Source: Methyloversatilis discipulorum (GTDB lineage Bacteria > Pseudomonadota > Gammaproteobacteria > Burkholderiales > Rhodocyclaceae). From it: a DNA stretch of 64,000 bases. Below are positions 53,371-61,654 of the stretch, in pieces. Both the position numbers and the translations under genes were made by a program. The DNA is taken from NCBI RefSeq assembly GCF_000527135.1, contig NZ_AZUP01000001.1, positions 682,001-746,000 on the forward strand, in the 5' to 3' direction. Below the pieces are notes generated by a model, which was given only the letters and a program-made list of their open reading frames with translations, had not been told where the DNA came from and did not search any database. How positions within the stretch are numbered: the stretch's first letter is position 1; each line of letters begins with the position of its first letter.

Positions 53371-54336
53371 ATGGTGCGCACGCCGCGTTTCATCCAGCTG
53401 CAAGCGGTCGACGACGCGCGGCAGATGCCGGCGCTGTGGGCCGGTCTGCAGGCGCCGGTGGCGCGGGTGTCGCCAAAGTATTTCTACGACGCGCTGGGTT
53501 CGCGGCTGTTCGAAGCGATCACCGAACTGGACGAGTACTACCCGACGCGCACCGAGGCCGCCATTTTTGACGCCCACGCCGCCGACATGGCGGCGCGCTT
53601 GTGCGCGTACGTGGGGCCCGCCCATGACCTGATCGACCTCGGCGCAGGCAACTGCGCCAAGGCGGCGAAGCTGTTTCCGCAATTCGCGCCACGTCGCTAC
53701 GTCGCGGTCGACATATCGGTCGACTTCCTCAAGCACTCGATCGAATGCCTGCAGCGCGCCCATCCCGACATGGACATGGTGGGTGTCGGCCTCGACTTTT
53801 CCGCCGCCCTCGCGCTGCCGGCGACGCTGTACGAAGGTCCGGCGCTGGTCTTCTTTCCTGGCTCAAGCATCGGCAACTTCGCGCCGGACGAAGCGCTGCG
53901 TCTGCTGCGCGAGACGCGTGCGGCTGCCCGCGGCGGCGCGCTGCTGATCGGCGTCGATCTGGTCAAGGACAAGGCGGTGCTGGACGCCGCTTACGACGAC
54001 GCGCTGGGCGTCACCGCCGCCTTCAACCTCAATCTGCTGCGTCACCTGAACCGCATCGCCGGCACCGATTTCAGCATCGCCGACTGGCGTCACGTCGCCT
54101 TCTTCGACCCTGCAAATTCGCGCATTGAAATGCACCTGGAGGCGCGCCAGTCGCTCACCGTGCGCTGGCCGGGCGGCGAGCGCCGCTTTGCCGTTGGCGA
54201 GCGCATCCTGACCGAGCACTCATGGAAATGGACGCGCGAGCGCTTCGACGCCTTGCTGCGCGAAGCCGGTTTCGATGACATCACCTGCTGGACCGACACG
54301 CGCGACGGCTTCGCCGTCTTCCTCGCGTGCGCCTGA
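53371..54336 (+). CDS. egtD: L-histidine N-alpha-methyltransferase (EgtD)
   Basis: 321 residues, the normal EgtD length, from ATG 53371 with GAGGGG 8 nt upstream. EgtD trimethylates histidine to hercynine with SAM. Visible features are S-P-K-Y-F-Y-D-A-L-G-S-R-L-F-E (about 34-48), L-I-D-L-G-A-G-N-C-A-K (SAM motif near 88) and F-F-P-G-S-S-I-G-N-F (about 166). Hercynine is the acceptor for selenosugar coupling by SenA, encoded next on the opposite strand, so the pathway core is present. Confidence 0.94.
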   Translation: MVRTPRFIQLQAVDDARQMPALWAGLQAPVARVSPKYFYDALGSRLFEAITELDEYYPTRTEAAIFDAHAADMAARLCAYVGPAHDLIDLGAGNCAKAAKLFPQFAPRRYVAVDISVDFLKHSIECLQRAHPDMDMVGVGLDFSAALALPATLYEGPALVFFPGSSIGNFAPDEALRLLRETRAAARGGALLIGVDLVKDKAVLDAAYDDALGVTAAFNLNLLRHLNRIAGTDFSIADWRHVAFFDPANSRIEMHLEARQSLTVRWPGGERRFAVGERILTEHSWKWTRERFDALLREAGFDDITCWTDTRDGFAVFLACA

Positions 54337-54347
54337 TGAGAGGCCGT

Positions 54348-55559
54348 TCAGTCGATCGCGCAGCTACGGAAGCCGGCCGGCACGTCGTTGCGCTCGGGCT
54401 GGAAGAAATTGCGGTAGCGCAGGTGGCGCATGCGCGGCTGCGTCATGAAGGAGGCGCCGCGCAGCACGCGGCGGTCGCCGAACCACGGCGCCGAGTAGTC
54501 GCGGTAGGGGTGGGGCGTGAAGCCGGGGTAGGGCAGGAAGTCGCTGGCCGTCCATTCCCATACGGCGCCCCAGCAGAAGCGGTCCGCCGCGCTCAGTGCC
54601 GCACGCTCCCACTCTGCTTCGGTCGGCAGCCGGCGACCGGCCCAGCGGCACCAGGCTTCAGCTTCGTAGGCGCTCAGATGGCAGGCCGCGGTGTCCGCGT
54701 CCAGCGTCTGCCAGTGGCCATACACCCGGCGTTCCCAGCCGCTGCCGGCGCGTCTCAGATAGCGCGGCTGCGTGCGCCCCCGCGCCGTGCGCCAGCGCCA
54801 GCCTTCGCTGCTCCACCAGCGCGGGTCGTCGTAGCCGCCGGCGTCCACGAACGGAAGATAGTCGCGCCAGTTCACCACCGCACTGTCGATGTCCAGCGCC
54901 GGCACGCTCACGTCGTGCGCGCCCAGTTCGTTGTCGAAGGCGAAGCCGTCTCCGCTGCTGCCCAGCAGATGGCGGGCCGCCGGCAGCGACAGCGTGTCGC
55001 GTGCGCCGATGGCTGCCGGCTGCCAGCGTGCGTCATCGACCGCGATGTCGAGCTGCTGCGCCATGTAGAGCGCGGCTTCGTGGTGCATGTCCTCGTGCAG
55101 CAGCGACAGGCGGAAGAAATAGAGCGCGTCGTCGCTGTCGTCCGGTACGCCGGCCAGCAGCAAAAGCGTGCCCTCCAGTTGTCGCGCGAGGTCGTCCAGC
55201 GTCGCGTCGGCGTCCGGCAGCGGCAGGGTGGGGCGGCTGGCGTGGGGCACGTGGCTGGAGTCGTACAGCGCGTCGGCGTTCGCCCGCAGCGGCGGCGTGC
55301 GCGCGACATCGGGGTCGGCACGCACGCCCTTCAGATAAAGCGGATTGCGCAGCGTCCACCATTCCTGGAACCATCCGATATGGCCCAGCTCCCACAGCGG
55401 CGGATTCAGCGTTTCGTGGAACGGAATGCGCAGTGTCGGGCAGGCGCGCCGATAGTCGGCGAAACGGGCCAGCGTGTCGTCGCGGCTCGCGCGCAGCGCT
55501 GCCGCGAGAGCCCCGCGGTCGCCGCGGCGGGCGCCCGCCGATTGATCTGAGGCCTCCAT
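54348..55559 (-). CDS. senA: Selenoneine synthase SenA (EgtB-like non-heme iron enzyme)
   Basis: About 403 residues if ATG 55559 is used; further in-frame ATGs upstream (55574 and beyond) would run into senB. The N-terminal DinB-like domain has iron ligands H60 (E-L-G-H-I-G-W), H155 and H159 (L-L-H-E-D-M-H-H-E), with the HxxxH spacing of EgtB. The C-terminal FGE-sulfatase domain ends R-N-D-V-P-A-G-F-R-S-C-A. SenA joins a selenosugar to hercynine to give selenoneine. Assignment as SenA rather than EgtB rests on the adjacent senB and selD. It converges on egtD (11 bp apart) and diverges from senB. Confidence 0.88.
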   Translation of the reverse strand: MEASDQSAGARRGDRGALAAALRASRDDTLARFADYRRACPTLRIPFHETLNPPLWELGHIGWFQEWWTLRNPLYLKGVRADPDVARTPPLRANADALYDSSHVPHASRPTLPLPDADATLDDLARQLEGTLLLLAGVPDDSDDALYFFRLSLLHEDMHHEAALYMAQQLDIAVDDARWQPAAIGARDTLSLPAARHLLGSSGDGFAFDNELGAHDVSVPALDIDSAVVNWRDYLPFVDAGGYDDPRWWSSEGWRWRTARGRTQPRYLRRAGSGWERRVYGHWQTLDADTAACHLSAYEAEAWCRWAGRRLPTEAEWERAALSAADRFCWGAVWEWTASDFLPYPGFTPHPYRDYSAPWFGDRRVLRGASFMTQPRMRHLRYRNFFQPERNDVPAGFRSCAID

Positions 55560-55572
55560 CGAACACACGTCC

Positions 55573-56562
55573 ATGTCCCGTCCATCCATCGTCATCGTTA
55601 CGCCAGCGCTGGCCGACGCCAACAACGGCAACTGGCGCACCGCCCGTCGCTGGGCCGCCATGCTGCGCCCGCGCTACGAGGTGCGGCTGACGTCCGGCTG
55701 GCAGGACGGCGACGAGGCGCTGATGATCGCGCTGCACGCCCGTCGTTCGGCCGCCGCCGTGGCCGCCTGGCGGCAGGCCCATCCGTCGCGTCCGCTGCTG
55801 CTCGCGCTGACCGGTACCGACCTCTACCGTGACATCGACTTCGACGCGTCGGCACGGCACTCGCTGATGATGGCCGATCAGCTGATCACGCTGAACGCGC
55901 TGGGTGCTCGTGCGCTGCCACCGACGCTGCGCGCACGCTGCAGCATGGTCCTGCAATCAACGCCCGCACGCCGTCGCGGCGTGCCGCCGACGCGTCACCT
56001 GCGCGTGCTGATGATAGGTCACCTGCGCACCGAGAAGGCGCCTGATACCCTGTTCGACGCGGTGCGCAAGTTGCGCGCGCGCGCCGACATCCGCGTCGAC
56101 CACATCGGCGGTGCGCTGGATCCCGTGCTCGGCGAACAGGCGCGCGCGCTGATGCAGGAGTGCCCGCATTACCGCTGGCTGGGCGGCCTGGCGCACGGCG
56201 AGACGCTGCGCCGGCTGGCACGCGCCAGCGTGCTGGTGCATCCGAGTCGCATGGAAGGCGGCGCGCACACGGTGATCGAGGCGGTGCGCTGCGGCGTGCC
56301 GGTGATCGCGTCGCGCATCGATGGCAACGTCGGCCTGCTCGGCGAGGGCTACGACGGCTATTTCGAGGTGGACGCCGCTGCGGCGCTGGCCGCCTGCATC
56401 GCCCGCGCACGTGACGACGCCGGCTGGCTGGCCCGGCTCGACCGCCAGTGCGCCGCGCGTGCGCCACTGTTCGCGCCGGAACGAGAAAGTGCGGCGCTGG
56501 CTGCGCTGGTCGATGGATGTCTGGCATCCTTCGGCCCGCGCCGCGACGCCGCGACCGCATGA
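55573..56562 (+). CDS. senB: Selenosugar synthase SenB (glycosyltransferase)
   Basis: The 329-residue GT-B type glycosyltransferase starts I-V-I-V-T-P-A-L-A-D-A-N-N-G-N-W-R-T-A, a segment I associate with SenB proteins, and has the retaining-type donor motif M-E-G-G-A-H-T-V-I-E-A (about 229-239). SenB uses UDP-GlcNAc-type donor and selenophosphate to make the 1-seleno-sugar. Its stop overlaps the selD start by ATGA, coupling selenophosphate supply to its use. ATG 55573 lies within 14 nt of the oppositely transcribed senA start. Confidence 0.9.
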   Translation: MSRPSIVIVTPALADANNGNWRTARRWAAMLRPRYEVRLTSGWQDGDEALMIALHARRSAAAVAAWRQAHPSRPLLLALTGTDLYRDIDFDASARHSLMMADQLITLNALGARALPPTLRARCSMVLQSTPARRRGVPPTRHLRVLMIGHLRTEKAPDTLFDAVRKLRARADIRVDHIGGALDPVLGEQARALMQECPHYRWLGGLAHGETLRRLARASVLVHPSRMEGGAHTVIEAVRCGVPVIASRIDGNVGLLGEGYDGYFEVDAAAALAACIARARDDAGWLARLDRQCAARAPLFAPERESAALAALVDGCLASFGPRRDAATA

Positions 56563-57656
56563 CAACCCCGCAAGAACTGGATCGACAGATGAACGAAGCG
56601 CAGGCAGCGAACAGCGAACCCCGACTGACTTCCCTCTCGCACGGCGGCGGCTGTGGCTGCAAGATTGCGCCCGGCGTGCTGTCGGACATCCTGAAGCACA
56701 CGGCGGCGATGCCGGTGCCGCCGGAACTGATGGTGGGCATCGAAACGTCGGACGACGCGGCGGTCTATCGCCTCAACGACGAACAGGCGCTGATCGCGAC
56801 CACCGATTTCTTCATGCCCATCGTCGACGATCCGTTCGACTTCGGCCGCATCGCCGCGACCAATGCGATCAGCGACGTCTATGCGATGGGCGGCCGGCCC
56901 ATCCTCGCGCTGGCGCTGGTCGGCATGCCGATCAACGTGCTGTCGACGACCACCATAGGCCGCATCCTGGAAGGTGGTGCCTCGGTCTGCCGCGATGCCG
57001 GCATCGTCGTCGCGGGCGGCCACACCATCGATTCGGTAGAGGCGATCTACGGACTGGTGGCACTCGGCATCGCCCACCCGGAGCGCATCCGCCGCAATGC
57101 CGACGCACAGCCGGGCGATGTGCTGGTGCTGGGCAAGCCGCTCGGCGTCGGCGTCATGTCGGCCGCGCTGAAGAAGGGCGCGCTCGACGACGCCGGCTAT
57201 GCACGGATGATTGCCAGCACGACCAAGCTCAATACGCCGGGGCCGGATCTGGCGGCGCTGCCCGGCGTGCACGCGCTGACCGACGTGACCGGCTTTGGCC
57301 TCGCCGGCCACGCGCTCGAACTGTCGCGCGGCTCGGGCTGCGACGTGATCATCGACTGGTCGGCAGTGCCGCTGCATGCCGGCACGCGCGAACTCGCCGC
57401 GCAGGGCTTCGTCACCGGTGCGTCGAGCCGCAACTGGGCAGGCTACGGCGAACGCGTCGTGCTGGCCGACGGCTTCGCGCCGGAAGACCGCGCGCTGCTT
57501 ACCGACCCGCAGACCAGCGGCGGCCTGCTCGTGTCCTGCATGCCGGATGCGCTCGACGCAGTGCTCGCCACCTTCCGTCGTCACGGCTTCGATGCCGCCG
57601 CCGTGGTCGGTCGCGTCGGTGATCGCAGTGCAGCGCCGGTCGTGCGCGCCGGCTGA
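56559..57656 (+). CDS. senC: Selenophosphate synthetase (SelD/SenC)
   Basis: 365 residues from ATG 56559. The catalytic loop is G-G-G-C-G-C-K (C32, C34, K35), equivalent to C17/C19/K20 of E. coli SelD, so it should be active and uses Cys rather than Sec. The T-S-D-D-A-A-V-Y and G-G-H-T-I-D segments complete the ATP-binding core. Translational overlap with senB shows it serves selenoneine synthesis (the role called SenC); it could also serve selenoprotein or tRNA pathways, but no selA or selB is seen here. Confidence 0.94.
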   Translation: MTTPQELDRQMNEAQAANSEPRLTSLSHGGGCGCKIAPGVLSDILKHTAAMPVPPELMVGIETSDDAAVYRLNDEQALIATTDFFMPIVDDPFDFGRIAATNAISDVYAMGGRPILALALVGMPINVLSTTTIGRILEGGASVCRDAGIVVAGGHTIDSVEAIYGLVALGIAHPERIRRNADAQPGDVLVLGKPLGVGVMSAALKKGALDDAGYARMIASTTKLNTPGPDLAALPGVHALTDVTGFGLAGHALELSRGSGCDVIIDWSAVPLHAGTRELAAQGFVTGASSRNWAGYGERVVLADGFAPEDRALLTDPQTSGGLLVSCMPDALDAVLATFRRHGFDAAAVVGRVGDRSAAPVVRAG

Positions 57657-57680
57657 TTTTCGTCACATCGGTGGCATACT
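57653..57680 (+). promoter_or_regulatory. Weak candidate promoter of tRNA-Leu
   Basis: CTGATT (57653-57658) and CATACT (57675-57680) are 16 bp apart and end 16 nt before the tRNA. Fit is modest. Confidence 0.35.
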
Positions 57681-57696
57681 CGCCGCCGTTCCGTCC

Positions 57697-57781
57697 GCCC
57701 GGATGGTGAAACTGGTAGACACAAGGGACTTAAAATCCCTCGACGCAAGTCGTGCGGGTTCGATCCCCGCTCCGGGCACCA
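57697..57781 (+). tRNA. tRNA-Leu (anticodon UAA)
   Basis: The 85-nt class II tRNA has acceptor GCCCGGA (57697-57703) paired with TCCGGGC (57771-57777) and an anticodon loop CTTAAAA with anticodon TAA. It also has the long variable arm typical of Leu tRNAs, a T loop TTCGATC, and CCA encoded at 57779-57781. It follows senC by 40 bp. Confidence 0.95.
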
Positions 57782-57815
57782 ATGCAGGAGCAACCGGCTC
57801 CGGTCGTGGATCTCC

Positions 57816-57905
57816 CTGTGGGAGCGGCCTTGGCCGCGATGCGGCCGTTGCGCTCCGCCGGCTTCGATACAGGCTGCTGTCGGGGTCAGAAGACCCCTCC
57901 CACAG
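57816..57905 (+). repeat. Dispersed hairpin element, best complete copy
   Basis: Exactly 90 bp, bounded by the 9-bp inverted repeat CTGTGGGAG (57816-57824) and CTCCCACAG (57897-57905). Inside are hairpin 1, GCGGCC-TT-GGCCGC (57824-57837), and hairpin 2, GGGGTC-AGAA-GACCCC (57882-57897). The middle carries GCTTCGATACAGGCTG. The left core resembles REP sequences of Pseudomonas (TGTGGGAGCGG). No coding capacity. Confidence 0.9.
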
Positions 57906-57947
57906 AAACCGGGCCTTCCTCAGGTCGCTGATCGAGCGCGCTCCCAT

Positions 57948-57998
57948 TGTGGGAGCGGTCTTCTGACCGCGACACGGCCGTTGCGCTCCGCCGGCTTG
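57948..57998 (+). repeat. Dispersed hairpin element, left half
   Basis: TTGTGGGAGCGGTC-TTCT-GACCGC, then the CGTTGCGCTCCGCCGGCTT centre shared with the 57816 copy; the right half is missing. It belongs to the repeat cluster downstream of tRNA-Leu. The rest, to 58157, holds no clear feature beyond the ribosome site of the next gene. Confidence 0.75.
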
Positions 57999-58157
57999 AC
58001 CTCCGCCGCGCACACCGCCCGCCAGCCGTCGGATTCCACCGACAACGCGCTTCGCTGCCGGCCTACCGCGGGATGGAGCGCCTCTCCCTAGACTTCAGAT
58101 CAAGCCGCGAGCGACCAATGCCGCGCGCTGACCGATCAATGACTGCGGAGACACGCG

Positions 58158-58385
58158 ATGAAAACGCCTATCCACACCCTGAAGACCGTATCCATCGTGG
58201 CCGTGCTGGCTGCACTGACGACTGGCTGTGCCGGTATGAGCCGCAGCGAGAGCAACGCGATGATCGGCGCCGCTGCCGGCGGTGTAGCCGGCTCGGTACT
58301 GACCGGTGGCAGCACGGTCGGTACGGTGGGTGGTGCCATCGTCGGCGGCGCCATCGGTAACGAAATGGGCAAGAAAAAGCGCTGA
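58158..58385 (+). CDS. Glycine-zipper lipoprotein (OsmB/SlyB-like, small)
   Basis: The 75-residue protein has a lipoprotein signal with lipobox L-T-T-G-C (Cys near 24), then a glycine-zipper segment (G-A-A-A-G-G-V-A-G and G-G-A-I-V-G-G-A-I-G-N, about 37-69) able to insert in membranes, and a Lys/Arg tail. Probably an outer-membrane lipoprotein of envelope-stress type. GGAG lies 8 nt upstream of ATG 58158. Confidence 0.88.
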   Translation: MKTPIHTLKTVSIVAVLAALTTGCAGMSRSESNAMIGAAAGGVAGSVLTGGSTVGTVGGAIVGGAIGNEMGKKKR

Positions 58386-58407
58386 GTGCGTCGATGACGC
58401 GACGCCG

Positions 58408-58441
58408 GGGCCGGTGGTGCAATCGTGCGCCACCGGCCCTT
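58408..58441 (+). terminator. Hairpin terminator candidate after the glycine-zipper gene
   Basis: GGGCCGGTGG (58408-58417) pairs with CCACCGGCCC (58430-58439), followed by only two T before C. Strong stem, weak tail. Confidence 0.5.
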
Positions 58442-58502
58442 CGTCGTTCTGTGCGGCCCCGAAGCGGCGCTATGCTGTGCGCTTCCGACCCCGGAAACGA
58501 TC

Positions 58503-59291
58503 ATGCTCGTCGACACCCACTGTCATCTCGATGCCTTCGAATTCGACGCCGACCGCGTCGACATGATCGCGCGCGCACGCAGTGCCGGCGTCGGCTGCAT
58601 GGTGCTGCCGGCGGTCGATCGTGACAGTTTCGGGCGGGTGAGGGCGCTGTGCGAGGGGCAGACGGACATGCGCTTCGCGCTCGGCATCCACCCGCTCTTC
58701 GTGCCGGCGGCGCAGCCTGACGACCTGGACCGGCTGGCCATGGAACTGGATGCGCACGACGTCCTTGCTGTCGGCGAAATCGGCCTCGATTTCTTCGTCA
58801 CCGACATCGATCCCGAACTGCAGGAGTGGTACTTCGTCGCCCAGCTCAAGCTTGCGCGCGAGCGCGGCCTGCCGGTGCTGCTGCACGTCAGGCGCAGTCA
58901 GGACCGGATACTCAAGCACTTGCGTGCCGTATTCGGCCGCAACGGGCCGGGCGGCATCGCCCATGCCTTCAACGGCAGCCGTCAGCAGGCCGACGAATTC
59001 ATCAAGCTCGGATTCGCGCTCGGCTTTGGTGGCGCGGTCACCTGGCAGCGCGCACTGAACCTTCGTCGCCTCGTGACCGAACTGCCGCTTGAATCCATCG
59101 TGCTCGAAACCGACGCACCGGATATCCCGCCGGAATTCGCCGCCGGTGAACGCAACGAACCGGCCAATCTCCCGCGCATCGCACAGGTGATCGCCGGCGT
59201 CCGGGGCATCGCGACCGAAGAACTGGTCGCCGCGACCGGGGCGAACGCGCTGCGCGTGCTGCCCCGGCTGGCGGCGACTTACATCGAGTAG
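58503..59291 (+). CDS. TatD family metal-dependent hydrolase/DNase
   Basis: 262 residues from ATG 58503. TatD signature motifs are present: D-T-H-C-H-L-D (about 4-10) with the His-x-His pair, G-E-I-G-L-D-F (about 95-101), L-H-V-R, H-A-F-N-G-S and the late E-T-D-A-P-D-I. These form the two-metal site of this amidohydrolase-fold nuclease family. TatD proteins act in DNA repair or oxidative stress; the physiological substrate is unsettled. The 3' end overlaps the opposing TonB-receptor gene by 13 bp. Confidence 0.93.
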   Translation: MLVDTHCHLDAFEFDADRVDMIARARSAGVGCMVLPAVDRDSFGRVRALCEGQTDMRFALGIHPLFVPAAQPDDLDRLAMELDAHDVLAVGEIGLDFFVTDIDPELQEWYFVAQLKLARERGLPVLLHVRRSQDRILKHLRAVFGRNGPGGIAHAFNGSRQQADEFIKLGFALGFGGAVTWQRALNLRRLVTELPLESIVLETDAPDIPPEFAAGERNEPANLPRIAQVIAGVRGIATEELVAATGANALRVLPRLAATYIE

Positions 59292-61486
59292 GACGCGGAC
59301 AGGCCGATCAACCAGGTGCGTTCGGCGGCGGGGGCGTAGTAGCGGCCATTCGCGTCGTTGACGTAGATCGAACCGACATATTCCTTGTCGAACAGATTGT
59401 CGATGCGTGCGAACTGGTTGAAGGTCCAGTTGCTGCTTTTCTGCGTGAAGCCGCCGCGAAGGCTGGCAATGCCATAACCGCCGGCGCGCGCTTCGTTCGT
59501 GTCATCGGCGAACATGCGTCCGGTGGCGCGATATTCGACGGCGCCGAGGAAGCCGCTCGCTGCATGGCGATAGGTCACTTCGCCATACAGGCTTTTGTTC
59601 GCCACACTGGCGAGCTTGTTGCCTTCCGCCACCAGTATGTTCGGCGTGGTGCAGGGCGGGGCACCGCAGGTACGGAAACTGTCCTCGAACTTGGCATCCA
59701 GCAGGGTCAGTGACGCATACGCGCCGATCGACTGCGTGATGCGCGAATCAATCGCCAGCTCGATGCCCTTGCGGCTGGTGTCTCCTGCGTTCTGATACGA
59801 CACGCGGCCGCCGCTATTGGTACCTACGACGACTTCGTCCTCCGTGTCGATGTAGAACACGGCAGCATCAAGGCGAGTTCTGTCGTTCAGGAAGGTCTTC
59901 ACGCCGATCTCGTACTGCATGCTGGTGGACGGCTTGAGACCGAGATTCAGGCCACTGCCGCCATCGGGGCGATAGGCGAGCTCGATCAGCGTTGGCGCTT
60001 CGAAGCTGCGACCGAGGTTGGCGTACAGATTGGTTGCCGGACTCACCTTCCACAACGCGCCAAAAGCGGTCGTCCAGGCGCCGTGATGTGTCGAACCGCT
60101 GTCGTCGCCGTTGGCGCGCGCGAGCTGCGCTCCACCTGCTGCGCCTGAACAGTTACTGGCGCAGATGAAATTGTCATCGGTGCTGAAATCCACACGCGTG
60201 TAGCGAATGCCGCCGGAGAGCGAGAAGTCCGGCTGTACGGCCCATTCGCCCTGGAAGAACGCGGCGGTCTGTTCGGCGACGTTGCGCTCATCACGCTTTA
60301 GTGCGCCCCGGAAGCCATAGTTGCTACTTGTAGAGGCGTTGTCATTAGCAATCGTGCTGCCATTGCGGTACCCGCGGCGATCCTCGTTGGCGCGCTCGTA
60401 CTCCGCACCGGTCGTAAGCGTCACAGTGTCGAGTCGGCGTGTCCAGCGAATATTGGTTCCCCAATAGTTGCGATCAAACGTTGACAGGCCGCCAGCCGCA
60501 GTGGCGTTGCTCTGCGTGACGGCATTCAGCGCGAGGTACTGCGCGTTGTTCCGATTGCCGAGGAAGAACATCGCTCGCAGGCTGTCCCGCTGACTGAGGG
60601 CCGTTTCGAAAACGAAGCCGCCCTGCGTGTTTTCGAGCGTACGGCGCGCGCCAAAGAACTCAGCGGTGCGCAGACCATTCGCCCCCGACAGCGCGGCCTG
60701 GCCCTGCTGGCGGCGATCGGAGTTCAATTGGTCCAATGTCAGTCCGAGCGGATCCTGGCCTTCCTGGCGCATATAGTTGCCGACCATGGTGAGCGAGCTT
60801 TGATCGTTCAGTTGAACGCGCCCCTTGAAGTTGGCCTGTTCCTTCTGCGAGCGGCTGTAGTCGCGATAGCCGTCTGTGTCGAATCGCGAAACGCTGGCCG
60901 TGTAGTTAAAGTTGCCGACGGTGTCGCCGAACTTCAGGCCATAGCGAGTCGTACCATAGCTGCCCGCCTGAAAGCTCGGTGTGATCGTGAACCGGTCAGG
61001 ACCATCTTCCGTGAACACCTGTACCACACCACCCGAGTGGTTGCCGTACAGCGCAGAGAACGGGCCGCGCAGCACTTCGATGCGGCTGGCCGATGCCAGA
61101 TCGAACAGACCGGTACCGCCCTGGCCGTCCGGCGTGCTGGCCGGGATGCCGTCGGCAAACAGCTTGACGCCGCGCACGCCGAACTGGGAACGCGCGCCGA
61201 AGCCGCGGATTGTCAGCGACTGTTCCTGCGTGTAGTTCTCCTTGCCCGCAGCGGCCACGCCCGGCACGCGGTTGATCACCTCGGACAGGTTCACCGTCGC
61301 GCGCTGTTCCTGGATGGTTGCGGCGTCGATCGAATCGATGGCCATCGGCAGGTCGAACGAATTCTGCTCGACGCGAGTACCGGTGATGACCACGGTCGGA
61401 GCGAGGATGGGCGGAGCGGCCAGTGCGGCCTGGCCCATCAGCGCAAGCGCGAGGGCGATCGGGGTGTGACGGAGCACGGTTGTCAT
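59279..61486 (-). CDS. TonB-dependent outer-membrane receptor
   Basis: The 735-residue protein has a signal peptide (about 1-23, ending A-L-A-A), a plug domain (about 35-160 with L-S-E-V-I-N-R-V-P-G-V and I-R-G-F-G-A-R) and a 22-strand barrel with an aromatic C-terminus. The TonB box is not distinct. It resembles FecA/iron-siderophore-like receptors. There is no sigma/anti-sigma extension and no adjacent ABC importer, so the ligand cannot be assigned. A TATACT -10-like box lies on the minus strand at 61585-61590, with no clear -35. Confidence 0.9.
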   Translation of the reverse strand: MTTVLRHTPIALALALMGQAALAAPPILAPTVVITGTRVEQNSFDLPMAIDSIDAATIQEQRATVNLSEVINRVPGVAAAGKENYTQEQSLTIRGFGARSQFGVRGVKLFADGIPASTPDGQGGTGLFDLASASRIEVLRGPFSALYGNHSGGVVQVFTEDGPDRFTITPSFQAGSYGTTRYGLKFGDTVGNFNYTASVSRFDTDGYRDYSRSQKEQANFKGRVQLNDQSSLTMVGNYMRQEGQDPLGLTLDQLNSDRRQQGQAALSGANGLRTAEFFGARRTLENTQGGFVFETALSQRDSLRAMFFLGNRNNAQYLALNAVTQSNATAAGGLSTFDRNYWGTNIRWTRRLDTVTLTTGAEYERANEDRRGYRNGSTIANDNASTSSNYGFRGALKRDERNVAEQTAAFFQGEWAVQPDFSLSGGIRYTRVDFSTDDNFICASNCSGAAGGAQLARANGDDSGSTHHGAWTTAFGALWKVSPATNLYANLGRSFEAPTLIELAYRPDGGSGLNLGLKPSTSMQYEIGVKTFLNDRTRLDAAVFYIDTEDEVVVGTNSGGRVSYQNAGDTSRKGIELAIDSRITQSIGAYASLTLLDAKFEDSFRTCGAPPCTTPNILVAEGNKLASVANKSLYGEVTYRHAASGFLGAVEYRATGRMFADDTNEARAGGYGIASLRGGFTQKSSNWTFNQFARIDNLFDKEYVGSIYVNDANGRYYAPAAERTWLIGLSASYSM

Positions 61487-61654
61487 TGGAGGTCTCTCTC
61501 TGGGTGTCTACGGCCGGGCGCAACTGCGCGAGCCTGCTGTCTCGGATGCGCGGCGCGTCTGTGCGCGCCTGATCGAACGGGCGCGAGTATAGGCAGCCGC
61601 TCCTTACAAAGCCTCACGAAAAACTTGAACCGGCGCGTCCGGCGCCCATGAGGG

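Noticed and set aside
54348-55559. Ergothioneine EgtB instead of selenoneine SenA.
   Set aside because: The iron ligands fit both, but neighbouring senB and a translationally coupled selD favour SenA. EgtB activity remains possible and is stated as a refutation test.
61487-61600. Cobalamin riboswitch before the TonB-dependent receptor gene.
   Set aside because: The leader is only about 100 nt and I see no B12-box-like sequence or matching stems.
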